From: Actinomycetota bacterium
Lineage (GTDB): Bacteria > Actinomycetota > Actinomycetes > JACCUZ01
Direction: 5' to 3'
DNA length: 21,246 nt
Assembly: GCA_030841245.1 (NCBI GenBank)
Contig: JAVEDG010000183.1
Span: forward strand, 1-21,246
In this document: piece by piece, positions 7,388 through 16,740 of the stretch
Numbering within the stretch: position 1 is the stretch's first letter
How the letters are laid out: the number at the start of each line of letters is the position of its first letter
Position numbers and translations under genes: made by a program
The notes under the pieces: generated by a model
Databases searched by the model: none
What the model was told of the DNA's origin: nothing
The model's input: only the letters and a program-made list of their open reading frames with translations

Positions 7388-7672
7388 ATGACCCCGCCCC
7401 GGTTTCTCCAGCTCACCGACGTCGCCGAGGTCCTCAACACCTCCCTCGCCCAGGTCTACGCCCTGGTCCGCTCCGGCGAGCTGCCGGCGATCAAGATCGG
7501 CGGACGCGGGCAGTGGCGGGTGGAGTCCGCCGAGCTGGAGAAGTTCATCGCGCGCATGTACGACGAGACGCGGGAGTTCGTGCGCACGTCCCGCCCGCGC
7601 GAAGCAGACGATCCGGCCACGCAGGGACCCGCACGGAGCACGCAGGACCACGGCACCGGGCGGTCGGACTAG
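7388..7672 (+). CDS. Small excisionase/BldC-type helix-turn-helix DNA-binding protein
   Basis: 94 residues from ATG at 7388 with an AGAGG ribosome-binding site 6 nt upstream (7377-7381). The N-terminal 60 residues fit the MerR-like winged HTH of the excisionase/BldC group: LTDVAEVLNTSLAQVYALV (HTH) then RSGELPAIKIGGRGQWRVESAELEKFI, the wing. The C-terminus (READDPATQGPARST) looks disordered. No phage or integrase gene is near, so a chromosomal transcription regulator is more likely than a true excisionase. It is divergent from the CpaB-CpaE operon across a 183-nt spacer and could control it (inference). Confidence 0.88.
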   Translation: MTPPRFLQLTDVAEVLNTSLAQVYALVRSGELPAIKIGGRGQWRVESAELEKFIARMYDETREFVRTSRPREADDPATQGPARSTQDHGTGRSD

Positions 7673-7745
7673 GTCCAGCGTCCAGGACCCTGGGATCACC
7701 CGGTCCGCTGTCGTCACGTGAGCGCTCTCGCGCAGGAGCAGACGG

Positions 7746-8300
7746 TCAGGCTCGCAGGACCACCGCGAGCGCGGCCACCGGCACGACGAGCCGACGGCTG
7801 ACGTTCGATCCGCGTCGCGGTTCGGCCAGGTCGTGCTCGGCCAGCTCGACGAAGTCCGCGCCGACCCGGTCGATGGTGCCGGTGAGCCCCGAGCCGTCGC
7901 GGAGCCGCAGGGTCACCGGGCTGCGGTCGCGGGCGATCGCCCGGAGTGCCGTCGTCACACGCAGCCGCGCGGCCACGCGCCCCTCACTGCCAGGGACCGC
8001 AGAGTCCGGGCCGAGCCCGGCGATCGACATCACGCCCCGCCACGGCACCAGCGCCTCGCCGAGACCGGGACGGGCCACCAGCAGCCATTCCGCCGCGGCG
8101 TCCACGAGTGCACCGTCCAGCTCCCCGTAGCCCGCGACCGTCACCCGCACCGGCCGGCCCTGGGCCGGGCGGGCCCGGTCGACCAGCCGCAGCGCCGCCG
8201 CCTCGCCACGGGTCCGCTCGGCGACCTCGGCCTCGAGCTCGGCGGCTGCGCCGGCCTCCAGCTGGGCCTCCAGGTCGGCGAACAACCGCTCCCAGCGCAT
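7746..8300 (-). CDS. Conserved-looking hypothetical protein with two Sm-like beta units
   Basis: 184 residues from ATG at 8300; a GTG at 8315 adds five residues (MPTDG) and cannot be excluded, since neither has a clear ribosome-binding site. The N-terminus MRWERLFADLEAQLEA and the Glu/Ala-rich stretch to about residue 40 predict a helix or short coiled coil. Two similar beta-rich units follow: VRVTVAGYGELDGALVDAAAEWLLVA... ending VPWRGVMSI, and VTLRLRDGSGLTGTIDRVGADFVEL... ending VVPVAALAVV. Each has a strand, a Gly turn, G-L/T-D-G/R, an aromatic/acidic strand and a final Val-Pro strand, as in Sm/Hfq-like barrels. No catalytic residues are evident and there is no signal peptide. Function unknown. 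It lies between an HTH gene (convergent) and the LysM-Rv3235 operon (divergent). Confidence 0.75.
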   Translation of the reverse strand: MRWERLFADLEAQLEAGAAAELEAEVAERTRGEAAALRLVDRARPAQGRPVRVTVAGYGELDGALVDAAAEWLLVARPGLGEALVPWRGVMSIAGLGPDSAVPGSEGRVAARLRVTTALRAIARDRSPVTLRLRDGSGLTGTIDRVGADFVELAEHDLAEPRRGSNVSRRLVVPVAALAVVLRA

Positions 8301-8361
8301 CCCGTCCGTCGGCACCCCGGATGTCTACCCAGGGAACCGTCATCAGTTTCTCGGGCGGGGG

Positions 8362-8390
8362 TTGACGCCACGCTAATCGCGCTGTAGAAC
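8362..8390 (+). promoter_or_regulatory. Sigma70-type promoter of the LysM-Rv3235 operon
   Basis: TTGACG (8362-8367) and TAGAAC (8385-8390) are separated by exactly 17 nt, matching five of six -35 bases and four of six -10 bases. It is the best promoter in the window. The predicted transcription start is near 8396-8398, giving a leader of about 42 nt to the ATG at 8439. Confidence 0.6.
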
Positions 8391-8394
8391 ATCG

Positions 8395-8426
8395 AACGTC
8401 ATCAAACAACTTCTAACGTCGGTAAA
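8395..8426 (+). repeat. Two phased direct repeats AACGTC-N3-AAA at the transcription start
   Basis: AACGTCATCAAA (8395-8406) and AACGTCGGTAAA (8415-8426) are repeated with a 20-bp period, about two helical turns. A related AACATC lies at 8388-8393. The stretch is AT-rich against its surroundings and covers positions +1 to +30 of the predicted transcript, a position typical of operators. A BldC-like protein, which binds direct repeats, is encoded about 1 kb away; the link is speculative. Confidence 0.45.
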
Positions 8427-8438
8427 GGCAACGAAGAG

Positions 8439-9116
8439 ATGGAACGCGCTCCTTGCTCCCCCGGCCGGGTCGTGTTCAGCGTCCTCGTCCCGCTCGCCGG
8501 GTGGGTGTCGGGCAGCGTCCTGCTCGCGCCGACCGTCGCCGGCGGAATCGACCGCGCGCAGCAGCGCGGCCCGGCGGGCCTCGACGGCCTGCTGGCCGCG
8601 GGAGCAGCCGCGCTCGCCTGGGTGGTCCTGAGCTGGCTCGCCGGCTCCACTCTGGTCGCCGTCCGGCTGACGGTGCGGCAACGGCCGGGCACCGGGCGGC
8701 TGCGGCGCCTCGTGCCCGGAGCGGCCCGGCGGTCGGCCGCCCTGCTGCTCGGCGTGGGACTGGCCGCCACGGCGGTCGGACCCGCGGCGGCCGCAACCGT
8801 CGCGCCCACGACCGCGCCCACGGTCGCCGCGGACCGCCACCGCGACCTGTCGAGCGGCTGGACGCCGGACCGGCCGGTGGGGGCCGACGTCGTCGTCCGT
8901 GCCGGTGACTCGCTCTGGTCCATCGCGGCAGCCCGGCTGGGGCCGTCGCCGACTGCAGGGGCGGTGGCCCGAGCCTGGCCGCGCTGGTACGCCGCGAACG
9001 CGGCCCGGATCGGTCCCGACCCCGGCTTGATCCACCCCGGCCTGCTCCTGCGGGACCCGGGCACCGCATCCCCGTCCGGGGCCAGCCGCCTCGGCCGAAC
9101 GAAGGAGACCCGATGA
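8439..9116 (+). CDS. LysM-domain membrane protein
   Basis: 225 residues from ATG at 8439, with TAAAGG about 10 nt upstream. Three hydrophobic helices are visible: about residues 10-33 (VVFSVLVPLAGWVSGSVLL), 50-78 (LLAAGAAALAWVVLSWLAGSTLVA) and 96-120 (SAALLLGVGLAATAVGPAAAA). A Thr/Pro/Ala linker then leads to a LysM module at about 148-206: VVVRAGDSLWSIAAARLG ... AWPRWYAANAARIGPDPGLIHPGLLL. LysM binds N-acetylglucosamine polymers, so the C-terminus probably contacts peptidoglycan outside the membrane. The gene overlaps the Rv3235-family gene by 4 nt (ATGA), so the two are coupled. The same neighbourhood near secA occurs, as I recall, in other actinobacteria. No enzyme domain is present. Confidence 0.88.
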   Translation: MERAPCSPGRVVFSVLVPLAGWVSGSVLLAPTVAGGIDRAQQRGPAGLDGLLAAGAAALAWVVLSWLAGSTLVAVRLTVRQRPGTGRLRRLVPGAARRSAALLLGVGLAATAVGPAAAATVAPTTAPTVAADRHRDLSSGWTPDRPVGADVVVRAGDSLWSIAAARLGPSPTAGAVARAWPRWYAANAARIGPDPGLIHPGLLLRDPGTASPSGASRLGRTKETR

Positions 9117-9688
9117 CCGCCGCTGCACCACCGCTGCGCCGCCTGCCACTGCCCGTCAGCGAGCCGCCGTACGACGACGAGCTGCCCGCTCCGCGACCGC
9201 AGCGGCCGGCCGACGCCACCCAGGGCACGCTGGCCCTCGCGTTCACCATGCCGAGCGGGGTCCCGGCGCGGCCGCGACCGCCGCTGCACCTGGTGTCGCC
9301 GCTGCACCCGGTGGCGCTCCTGGACGAGGACGACGACGACTTCGGGCCGCAGGCGACACCGAGGGCGGCCCTGCCGGACCCGCGTCCCTGGGCGGCCCGA
9401 CTGGTGCAGGCGCTGGTCGACGCCGTCGCGGGCGACCGGCCGGTGCGCCAGCTGGTCCGGTGGACCTCGGCCGAGGTCTACGCCGACGTGACCAGCCGCG
9501 CCCGGGCCGAGCGTCGTCGGGCCAGCGCGGCGCGGGCGCTGGTGCGCACCGTGCACGTGAGCGAGCCCGACGACGGCGTGGCCGAGGTGGCGGCGCTGGT
9601 GCGCCGCGGAGCGCGCGCCACCGCGGTCGCACTTCGCCTGGAGGGCCTCGACGGTCGCTGGCAGTGCACCGCGCTGGAGCTCGGCTGA
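9113..9688 (+). CDS. Rv3235 family protein
   Basis: 191 residues from ATG at 9113, overlapping the LysM stop; AAGGAG lies about 6 nt upstream. The N-terminal 85 residues are Pro/Asp-rich and probably disordered (PLPVSEPPYDDELPAP, LLDEDDDDFGPQ). The C-terminal part from about 95 carries the conserved Rv3235-type fold: RPWAARLVQALVDAVAGDRPVRQLVRW, the TSAEVYADVTSRARAERR helix, VRTVHVSEPDDGVAEVAALVRRGARATAVALRLEG, and the terminal WQCTALELG. The family has no established biochemical role. It is strongly linked to secA and LysM genes, and here it ends 4 nt from secA, tail to tail. Confidence 0.85.
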   Translation: MTAAAPPLRRLPLPVSEPPYDDELPAPRPQRPADATQGTLALAFTMPSGVPARPRPPLHLVSPLHPVALLDEDDDDFGPQATPRAALPDPRPWAARLVQALVDAVAGDRPVRQLVRWTSAEVYADVTSRARAERRRASAARALVRTVHVSEPDDGVAEVAALVRRGARATAVALRLEGLDGRWQCTALELG

Positions 9689-9692
9689 GCCG

Positions 9693-12464
<2,772 letters not shown>

Positions 12465-12493
12465 GCGAGCTGTCCTCCAGGTCGGGGCGTCCG

Positions 12494-12534
12494 GGCGGGA
12501 TGCCGCCACGGCGTACGGCGGGATGCCGCCGTAC
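12494..12534 (-). repeat. Two hairpin-forming repeats in the secA leader
   Basis: A 14-bp sequence GGCGGGATGCCGCC occurs at 12494-12507 and again at 12517-12530, 23 bp apart; each can fold as GGCGG-GATG-CCGCC. The copy farther from secA is extended to a perfect 9-bp stem: GTACGGCGG (12513-12521), loop GATG, CCGCCGTAC (12526-12534). Both lie between the proposed secA -10 and the ribosome-binding site, so the mRNA would begin with two stem-loops. Confidence 0.6.
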
Positions 12535-12540
12535 CGCCTC

Positions 12541-12546
12541 ATCGTA
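12541..12546 (-). promoter_or_regulatory. Possible -10 element of secA
   Basis: TACGAT on the minus strand fits TANNNT. Start of transcription would fall near 12534, the first base of the 9-bp stem-loop, giving a leader of about 70 nt. No good -35 is seen. Confidence 0.35.
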
Positions 12547-12615
12547 GGCGTTCTGGCGTCCGGACCCTCCGGAACGCACTCGACCACGCCCCGTCCTGCC
12601 CGGTTGGATGGCCGG

Positions 12616-13161
12616 GTGACCTATCCCGAACCGCTCACGCTCACCGACGGCCGGCTGCTGATGCGGCTGCCCGAGGACGGCGACGTGGCGGCGATCACCC
12701 GGGCCTGCCAGGACGCGGAGCTGGCGCACTGGGTCCCGGTCCCCGTGCCCTACGAGGAGTCGCACGCCCGGCTGTTCGTCGCGGAGCGCCCGGCGCGCTG
12801 GCAGGCCGAAGACGGCGAGATGACCTTCGCCGTCACGGATGCCGAGACCGCCGAGCTGCTGGCGATGGTCGGGCTGCACGCGCACGACGCCACGATGCGT
12901 GAGCTCGGCTTCTGGACGGCACCGTGGGCGCGCGGGCGGGGGGTCATGACCGACGCGGCCCGGCTGGCCTGCCGGTTCGGCTTCGACGTGCTGCACCTGC
13001 AGCGGATCGAGTGGCAGGCCCGAGTGGGCAACGACGCCTCTCGCCGGGTGGCCGAGAAGCTCGGCTTCCGGTTCGAGGGCACCTGCCGGGCGCGGCTGCT
13101 GCACCGCGGCGAGCGGGTCGACGGCTGGATCGGCGGCCTGCTCCCGGGCGAGCTCACGTGA
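12616..13161 (+). CDS. GNAT family N-acetyltransferase (RimJ/RimL-like), first of chain
   Basis: 181 residues from GTG at 12616 (VTYPEPLTLTDGRLLMRLPEDGD). No strong ribosome-binding site is visible, and a TTGGAT hexamer ends 6 nt before, so the start may be leaderless. The fold runs through LRMRLPE-type strand 1, MTFAVTDAETAELLAMVGLHAH, ELGFWTAPWARGRGVMTDAARL, where RGRGV is the acetyl-CoA pyrophosphate loop, and RIEWQARVGNDASRRVAEKLGFRFEGTCR, the RimJ/RimL signature. Members acetylate N-termini of proteins or small amines using acetyl-CoA; the substrate is unknown here. Its TGA overlaps the next gene by 4 nt (GTGA). It is divergent from secA. Confidence 0.85.
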   Translation: MTYPEPLTLTDGRLLMRLPEDGDVAAITRACQDAELAHWVPVPVPYEESHARLFVAERPARWQAEDGEMTFAVTDAETAELLAMVGLHAHDATMRELGFWTAPWARGRGVMTDAARLACRFGFDVLHLQRIEWQARVGNDASRRVAEKLGFRFEGTCRARLLHRGERVDGWIGGLLPGELT

Positions 13162-14279
13162 GTGCCGACACTGCGGTGCTAGAGGCCGGGGGGCTGCAGC
13201 TGCGCGGCTGGTCCGCGGGCGACGCGGCCGGCGTGCTCGACATGTCGGCCGACCCGGCGGCCCGGCAGTGGTCCAGCTCGATGCGCCGGATCGCGAGCCT
13301 GCAGGACGCCGGCGAGTGGGTGGCCGCGCGCTGCCGCTCCGAAACCGAGTGGGCGGTGTGCGACGCGGCGACGGGCGAGCTCGTCGGCCGGATCGGGCTC
13401 TTCGGCATGGCGCAGGGTCCGGCGTTCGCGGAGATCGGCTACTCGGTGGCCGCCGGCTGGCGCCGCCGCGGCGTCGCCCGCCGCGCCGTGGCGGCGGTGA
13501 CGGCGTACGGCTTCCAGACCCTCGGGCTGGCCCGGATCAGCCTGGTCCACGCAGTCGCGAACGCCGGCTCCTGCGCCGTGGCGACGGGCGCCGGCTATGT
13601 GTTCGAGGGGGTGGAGCGGTCCTCGCTCGACCACGGCGACGGGATCCGCTACGACGCCCACCGCCATGCCCGGCTGGCCACCGACCCGTTCCCGACGGAC
13701 GGCGGGTCGCGGGTGAACGCACCCCTGTACGCCGAGCTCGAGTCGGACCGGCTGCTGCTGCGGCCGCCGACCGAGGACGACGCCGGAGCGACGCGACGGC
13801 TGCTTGCCGACGACGACATCAGGCGCTGGAACCCCGGCCCCGACGACACGTCCGAGGCGGCTCTGCGCACCTGGTGCGCCGGGCAGGGCGACTGGTCGAA
13901 CGGCAGCCACGCGACGTTCTGGGTCTTCGACCGGTCGGCCGGCGACCTGCTCGGCACCGTGTCGCTGTTCAAGATCGATCACGCCCAGGCCGACGCCGAG
14001 GTCGGCTACCGGGTCGCTTCGTGGGCCCGCGGCGGCGGCATCGCGACGGAGGCGATGGGGGTGCTCGCGGACTGGGCCTTCCCTGCGCTGGAGCTGGTGC
14101 GGGTGGAGCTCTTCCACGCCGTCGCCAACCCCGCCTCGTGCCGGGTCGCCGAGAAGGTGGGCTTCCGTCACGAGGGGACCCTGCGACAGTCCTACGTGTA
14201 CGGCGACGGCAGCCGCCACGACGAGCACCTGCACGCGAGGCTGGCCGGCGACCGGGTCCCTGTGGGACAGCGAGCGTGA
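13158..14279 (+). CDS. Tandem GNAT-GNAT acetyltransferase fusion
   Basis: 373 residues from GTG at 13158, overlapping the previous stop. Two complete GNAT domains lie in one frame without a stop. Domain 1 (about 8-178) has GEIGYSVAAGWRRRGVARRAV-type acetyl-CoA loop and HAVANAGSCAVATGAGYVFEG. Domain 2 (about 190-368) starts at AELESDRLLLRPPTEDDAG, with GYRVASWARGGGIATEAM and HAVANPASCRVAEKVGFRHEGTLRQ. The join is short (DPFPTDGGSRVNAP); an in-frame GTG at 13713 could let domain 2 also be made separately. Domain 1 departs from the NPASxRVAEK consensus (NAGSCAVATG), so it may be less active. The gene is coupled by another GTGA overlap to the next GNAT gene. Substrate unknown. Confidence 0.85.
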   Translation: MSADTAVLEAGGLQLRGWSAGDAAGVLDMSADPAARQWSSSMRRIASLQDAGEWVAARCRSETEWAVCDAATGELVGRIGLFGMAQGPAFAEIGYSVAAGWRRRGVARRAVAAVTAYGFQTLGLARISLVHAVANAGSCAVATGAGYVFEGVERSSLDHGDGIRYDAHRHARLATDPFPTDGGSRVNAPLYAELESDRLLLRPPTEDDAGATRRLLADDDIRRWNPGPDDTSEAALRTWCAGQGDWSNGSHATFWVFDRSAGDLLGTVSLFKIDHAQADAEVGYRVASWARGGGIATEAMGVLADWAFPALELVRVELFHAVANPASCRVAEKVGFRHEGTLRQSYVYGDGSRHDEHLHARLAGDRVPVGQRA

Positions 14280-14851
14280 CCGGGATCGAGCACGTCGAGA
14301 TCGCCGCCGGCCGGTGGCAGCTGCGCCCGCCCGTCACGAGCGAAGCCGCGGATGCGCTTGCGATGCTGGTCGACCCGCTGACGGCGCAGTGGTACCCGGC
14401 CGACGTGACCGACCAGGACAGCGCCGCGGCGTGGTGCCTGCGGGGTGCCGACTGGTCGACCGGGACCCACGCGACGTTCTCCGTGCTCGACGCCACCTCC
14501 GGTCGGCTGGTCGGCAACGTCAGCCTGTGGGGTGTCGACCTGGCGGCGCTGACCGCCAGCGTCGGCTACCGCACGGCTCCGTGGGCCCGCGGTCAGGGCG
14601 TCGCCCCCGCCGCGGTCGACGCCGTGACCGGGTGGGCGTTCGGCGCGCTGGGCCTCGAACGTGTCGAGCTGCCGCACCGGGTCGCCAACCCGGCGTCGTG
14701 CCGGGTGGCGCAGAAGTGCGGCTACCTGCTCGAGGGAGTGCTCCGCCAGGAGTACCGCGACGCCGACGGGGTCCGCTGGGACTGCCACCTGCACGCCCGG
14801 CTCGCCGCTGACCCGCCGGTGTCCATTGACCCGAGGGCCGGCGCCGCATGA
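14276..14851 (+). CDS. GNAT family N-acetyltransferase, last of chain
   Basis: 191 residues from GTG at 14276, overlapping the fusion gene stop by 4 nt. A standard RimJ/RimL-like GNAT: strand 1 RWQLRPPVTSEAADAL, WSTGTHATFSVLDATSGRLVGNVSLWGV, acetyl-CoA loop GYRTAPWARGQGVAPAAV, and VANPASCRVAQKCGYLLEGVLRQEYRDADG. It is closest to domain 2 of the preceding gene, also at nucleotide level (GTCGCCAACCCgGCgTCGTG-type stretch near 14681 and 14121), suggesting a local duplication. Target unknown. The NYN-LOTUS gene starts 31 nt downstream on the same strand and may be cotranscribed. Confidence 0.87.
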   Translation: MTGIEHVEIAAGRWQLRPPVTSEAADALAMLVDPLTAQWYPADVTDQDSAAAWCLRGADWSTGTHATFSVLDATSGRLVGNVSLWGVDLAALTASVGYRTAPWARGQGVAPAAVDAVTGWAFGALGLERVELPHRVANPASCRVAQKCGYLLEGVLRQEYRDADGVRWDCHLHARLAADPPVSIDPRAGAA

Positions 14852-14882
14852 GGCCGGCCGGACCGAGGACGAGGAGACCGTT

Positions 14883-15611
14883 GTGCCGGCACTAAGCGGC
14901 GAGAGCCGGATCGCACTGCTGATCGACGCGGACAACGCCCCGGCGTCGAAGATCGACGTCATCCTGGCCGAGGTCGCGCGGCACGGGGCAGCAAACGTGC
15001 GACGCGCGTACGGTGACTGGAAGAACCCTCACCTGCAGCAGTGGGAAGCGACCCTGCACGAGTACGCCATCAGACCGATCCAGCAGTTCGCCTACAGTCG
15101 CGGCAAGAACGCTTCGGACATGGCGATGGTCATCGACGCGATGGACCTGCTCTACGACCGGACCCTCGACGCGTTCGCGATCGTCTCCAGCGACGCGGAC
15201 TTCACCCCGCTGGTGATGCGGGTGCTGACCGACGGCCTGAAGGTGTATGGCTTCGGCGAGCAGAAGACACCGCTGCCGTTCGTCAACTCGTGCTCGACCT
15301 TCACCTACGTGGAGGGGCTGGGGCAGCAGGCGAGCACGCCCGACGAGCCGTCGCTGCGACCGTCCAGCGGCAAGAAGCTGCGCGGAGACACCCGCCTGGT
15401 GCAGATGCTGCGCAGTGCCGTCGACGCGTCTGACGACAGCGACGGCTGGGCGCACCTCGGAGCCGTCGGGAACCAGATCGCCAACCAGGCATCCCTCGAT
15501 CCCCGCAACTACGGCTACCGCAAGCTAAGCGACCTGATTGAGGCGATCGACCTGTTCGAGGTGAGGCGGACCGGCCAGGTCGTGCACATCCGCGACAAGC
15601 GCAAGGCCTGA
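14883..15611 (+). CDS. NYN (PIN-like) nuclease domain with C-terminal OST-HTH/LOTUS domain
   Basis: 242 residues from GTG at 14883 with GAGGAG 6 nt upstream. The N-terminal NYN domain (about 8-150) has the acidic residues expected for a metal-dependent RNase centre: Asp15/Asp17 in ALLIDADNAP, Asp79 and Asp85 in NASDMAMVIDAMDLLY, Asp104/Asp106 in IVSSDADFTPL, plus the YGDWKNPHLQQW segment. A Ser/Pro linker leads to an OST-HTH/LOTUS domain (about 165-240): LVQMLRSAVDASDDSDGWAHLGAVGNQI ... RNYGYRKLSDLIEAIDLFEVRR. LOTUS domains bind RNA, in several cases G-rich or G-quadruplex RNA, so the protein is probably an RNA endonuclease with its own targeting domain (inference). No toxin/antitoxin partner is visible beside it. 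Confidence 0.9.
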   Translation: MPALSGESRIALLIDADNAPASKIDVILAEVARHGAANVRRAYGDWKNPHLQQWEATLHEYAIRPIQQFAYSRGKNASDMAMVIDAMDLLYDRTLDAFAIVSSDADFTPLVMRVLTDGLKVYGFGEQKTPLPFVNSCSTFTYVEGLGQQASTPDEPSLRPSSGKKLRGDTRLVQMLRSAVDASDDSDGWAHLGAVGNQIANQASLDPRNYGYRKLSDLIEAIDLFEVRRTGQVVHIRDKRKA

Positions 15612-15664
15612 CCTACGGCTGCCATCGTCCGACGATGAGGAGCGGTCCTGGTCAGCGGTGCCGC
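15612..15664. other. Convergent intergenic spacer with inverted repeats
   Basis: The 53-nt gap between the NYN-LOTUS gene and the Crp-family gene contains CATCGTC-C-GACGATG (15623-15637) and GAGCGG with CCGCTC 15 nt apart just downstream. There is no T-run on either strand, so an intrinsic terminator is only weakly supported. Confidence 0.3.
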
Positions 15665-16357
15665 TCACGCCGTTCGGGTCAGCAGGTCCGGGCGCACCGC
15701 GACCACCCGGTGGCCGAGCCGCTGGATCGCCCCGGAGGTGTCCAGCGCGACGAGGATCCGGTTGACCTGTTGCCGCGACCCGCCGACCTGTCTGGCCAGC
15801 TCGCCCTGCGTCAGCCCGACGTCGACCGGCACCCAACCGGCGTCCGGGCCGTCCGGGACCGTGCGGCCCCCCGACGCGAGGGAGCCCAACAGCTTGGCCA
15901 CCCTGCTGGGCAGGTCCAGCAGGGTCCGGTCCGCGGCCCGCTCGTCGAGATGACGCACCATCGCGGTGACGGCGAGAAGCAACGCCTGCGCCACGGCCGG
16001 ACGGGTGGCGACCAGGTCGTGCACCCGGGCACGGGGCACCGTCACGACAACGGCTGCCTTCCTCGCCCGGACCGTGGCGCCACGACCGAGACCGTCGATC
16101 ACGCTCAGCTCGCCGAACGTCTCGTCCGCCCCCACCACGGCGAGCAGCACCTCGCGGCCGCCGGCTCCGACGACCGAGACCGCGACCTCGCCCGAGGCCA
16201 CGACGTACAGGAAGCTGCCCTCGTCGCCGGGCATCAGGACCAGCTGCCCCGTGCCGTAGCTGCGGGAACCGCAGGCCGCGGCCAGCCGGCTGCGCTCCGC
16301 GTGGTCCAGCGAGCGGAACAGGGCCGACCGGCCGAGGGTCGAGGCGACGTCGGTCAC
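15665..16357 (-). CDS. Crp/Fnr family transcriptional regulator
   Basis: 230 residues from GTG at 16357, 6 nt after the stop of the small membrane protein gene, so both are probably one operon. The N-terminal cNMP-binding domain (about 10-125) has the cassette FGELSVIDGLGRGATV: Glu83 and Arg92 match the ligand-binding pair, but the Ser/Thr after Arg is Gly93, so cAMP affinity may be reduced or another ligand used. No Cys cluster for an Fe-S centre. A long dimer helix leads to the winged HTH (about 150-225): LTQGELARQVGGSRQQVNRIL. Arg195, Gln196 and Arg200 align with E. coli CRP Arg180, Glu181 and Arg185, so the key Glu is Gln. Upstream Crp-geometry sites suggest autoregulation. Confidence 0.92.
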   Translation of the reverse strand: MTDVASTLGRSALFRSLDHAERSRLAAACGSRSYGTGQLVLMPGDEGSFLYVVASGEVAVSVVGAGGREVLLAVVGADETFGELSVIDGLGRGATVRARKAAVVVTVPRARVHDLVATRPAVAQALLLAVTAMVRHLDERAADRTLLDLPSRVAKLLGSLASGGRTVPDGPDAGWVPVDVGLTQGELARQVGGSRQQVNRILVALDTSGAIQRLGHRVVAVRPDLLTRTA

Positions 16358-16363
16358 GACGGG

Positions 16364-16642
16364 CTACTGGGTGGCGAGCCGGCCGGCGCTGCCGCGGGTC
16401 CGGCGGACCAGCAGGACGAGGGCGACCAGGACGGCGACGGCCAGCACGGCCACGACGGAGGTCAGCAGCCAGTCGAAGCCCGAGCCCGGGCCGGCTACCG
16501 GCACCGAGTCGGTTCCGCCGCCGGTGCTGCCGTCCGGGATGAGCGGCGCGGGCTGGGCGGACGCGGCCTCGACCCCGACGCCGAGCAGGAACAGTGTGGT
16601 CGTCGCGGCGGTGGTGGCGGCGCGAGCGGTGAAGTGCGACAT
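16364..16642 (-). CDS. Small secreted/membrane-anchored protein, function unknown
   Basis: 92 residues from ATG at 16642 with AAGGAG 6 nt upstream. A signal peptide is evident (MSHFTARAATTAATTTLFLL, likely cut after ASA near residue 29). A short Pro/Gly/Ser/Asp ectodomain (about 30-55) is followed by a transmembrane helix (about 58-81, WLLTSVVAVLAVAVLVALVLLV) and a basic tail RRTRGSAGRLATQ. Topology is N-out, C-in. There is no LPXTG sortase motif. It resembles small actinobacterial surface proteins of unknown role. It is first in a probable operon with the Crp-family regulator and lies just downstream of two Crp-like operators, so it is a likely target of that regulator. Confidence 0.75.
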   Translation of the reverse strand: MSHFTARAATTAATTTLFLLGVGVEAASAQPAPLIPDGSTGGGTDSVPVAGPGSGFDWLLTSVVAVLAVAVLVALVLLVRRTRGSAGRLATQ

Positions 16643-16707
16643 GACCGGCTCCTTGGGACGGTGTGGAACTTCTCCACCCGAGGCTGCGCGCCCGCGGCGC
16701 CCGCCGC

Positions 16708-16723
16708 TGTCACCCAGGTGACA
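16708..16723. promoter_or_regulatory. Perfect Crp-geometry palindrome TGTCA-N6-TGACA
   Basis: TGTCACCCAGGTGACA has 7-bp perfect half-sites around a CA centre. It has the 16-bp layout of CRP sites (TGTGA-N6-TCACA) with the G at the fourth position of each half changed to C. It lies 66 nt upstream of the small membrane protein ATG on the minus strand, in the promoter region of the Crp operon. Confidence 0.55.
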
Positions 16724-16740
16724 CGTACGCCGGCTGGAGG

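Noticed and set aside
7388..7672. Phage excisionase
   Set aside because: The HTH fold fits, but there is no integrase, attachment site or phage gene nearby.
12465..12587. Longer SecA start at 12587
   Set aside because: It would translate the hairpin leader and lacks SecA similarity; GTG 12464 has a good GGAGG site and a standard N-terminus.
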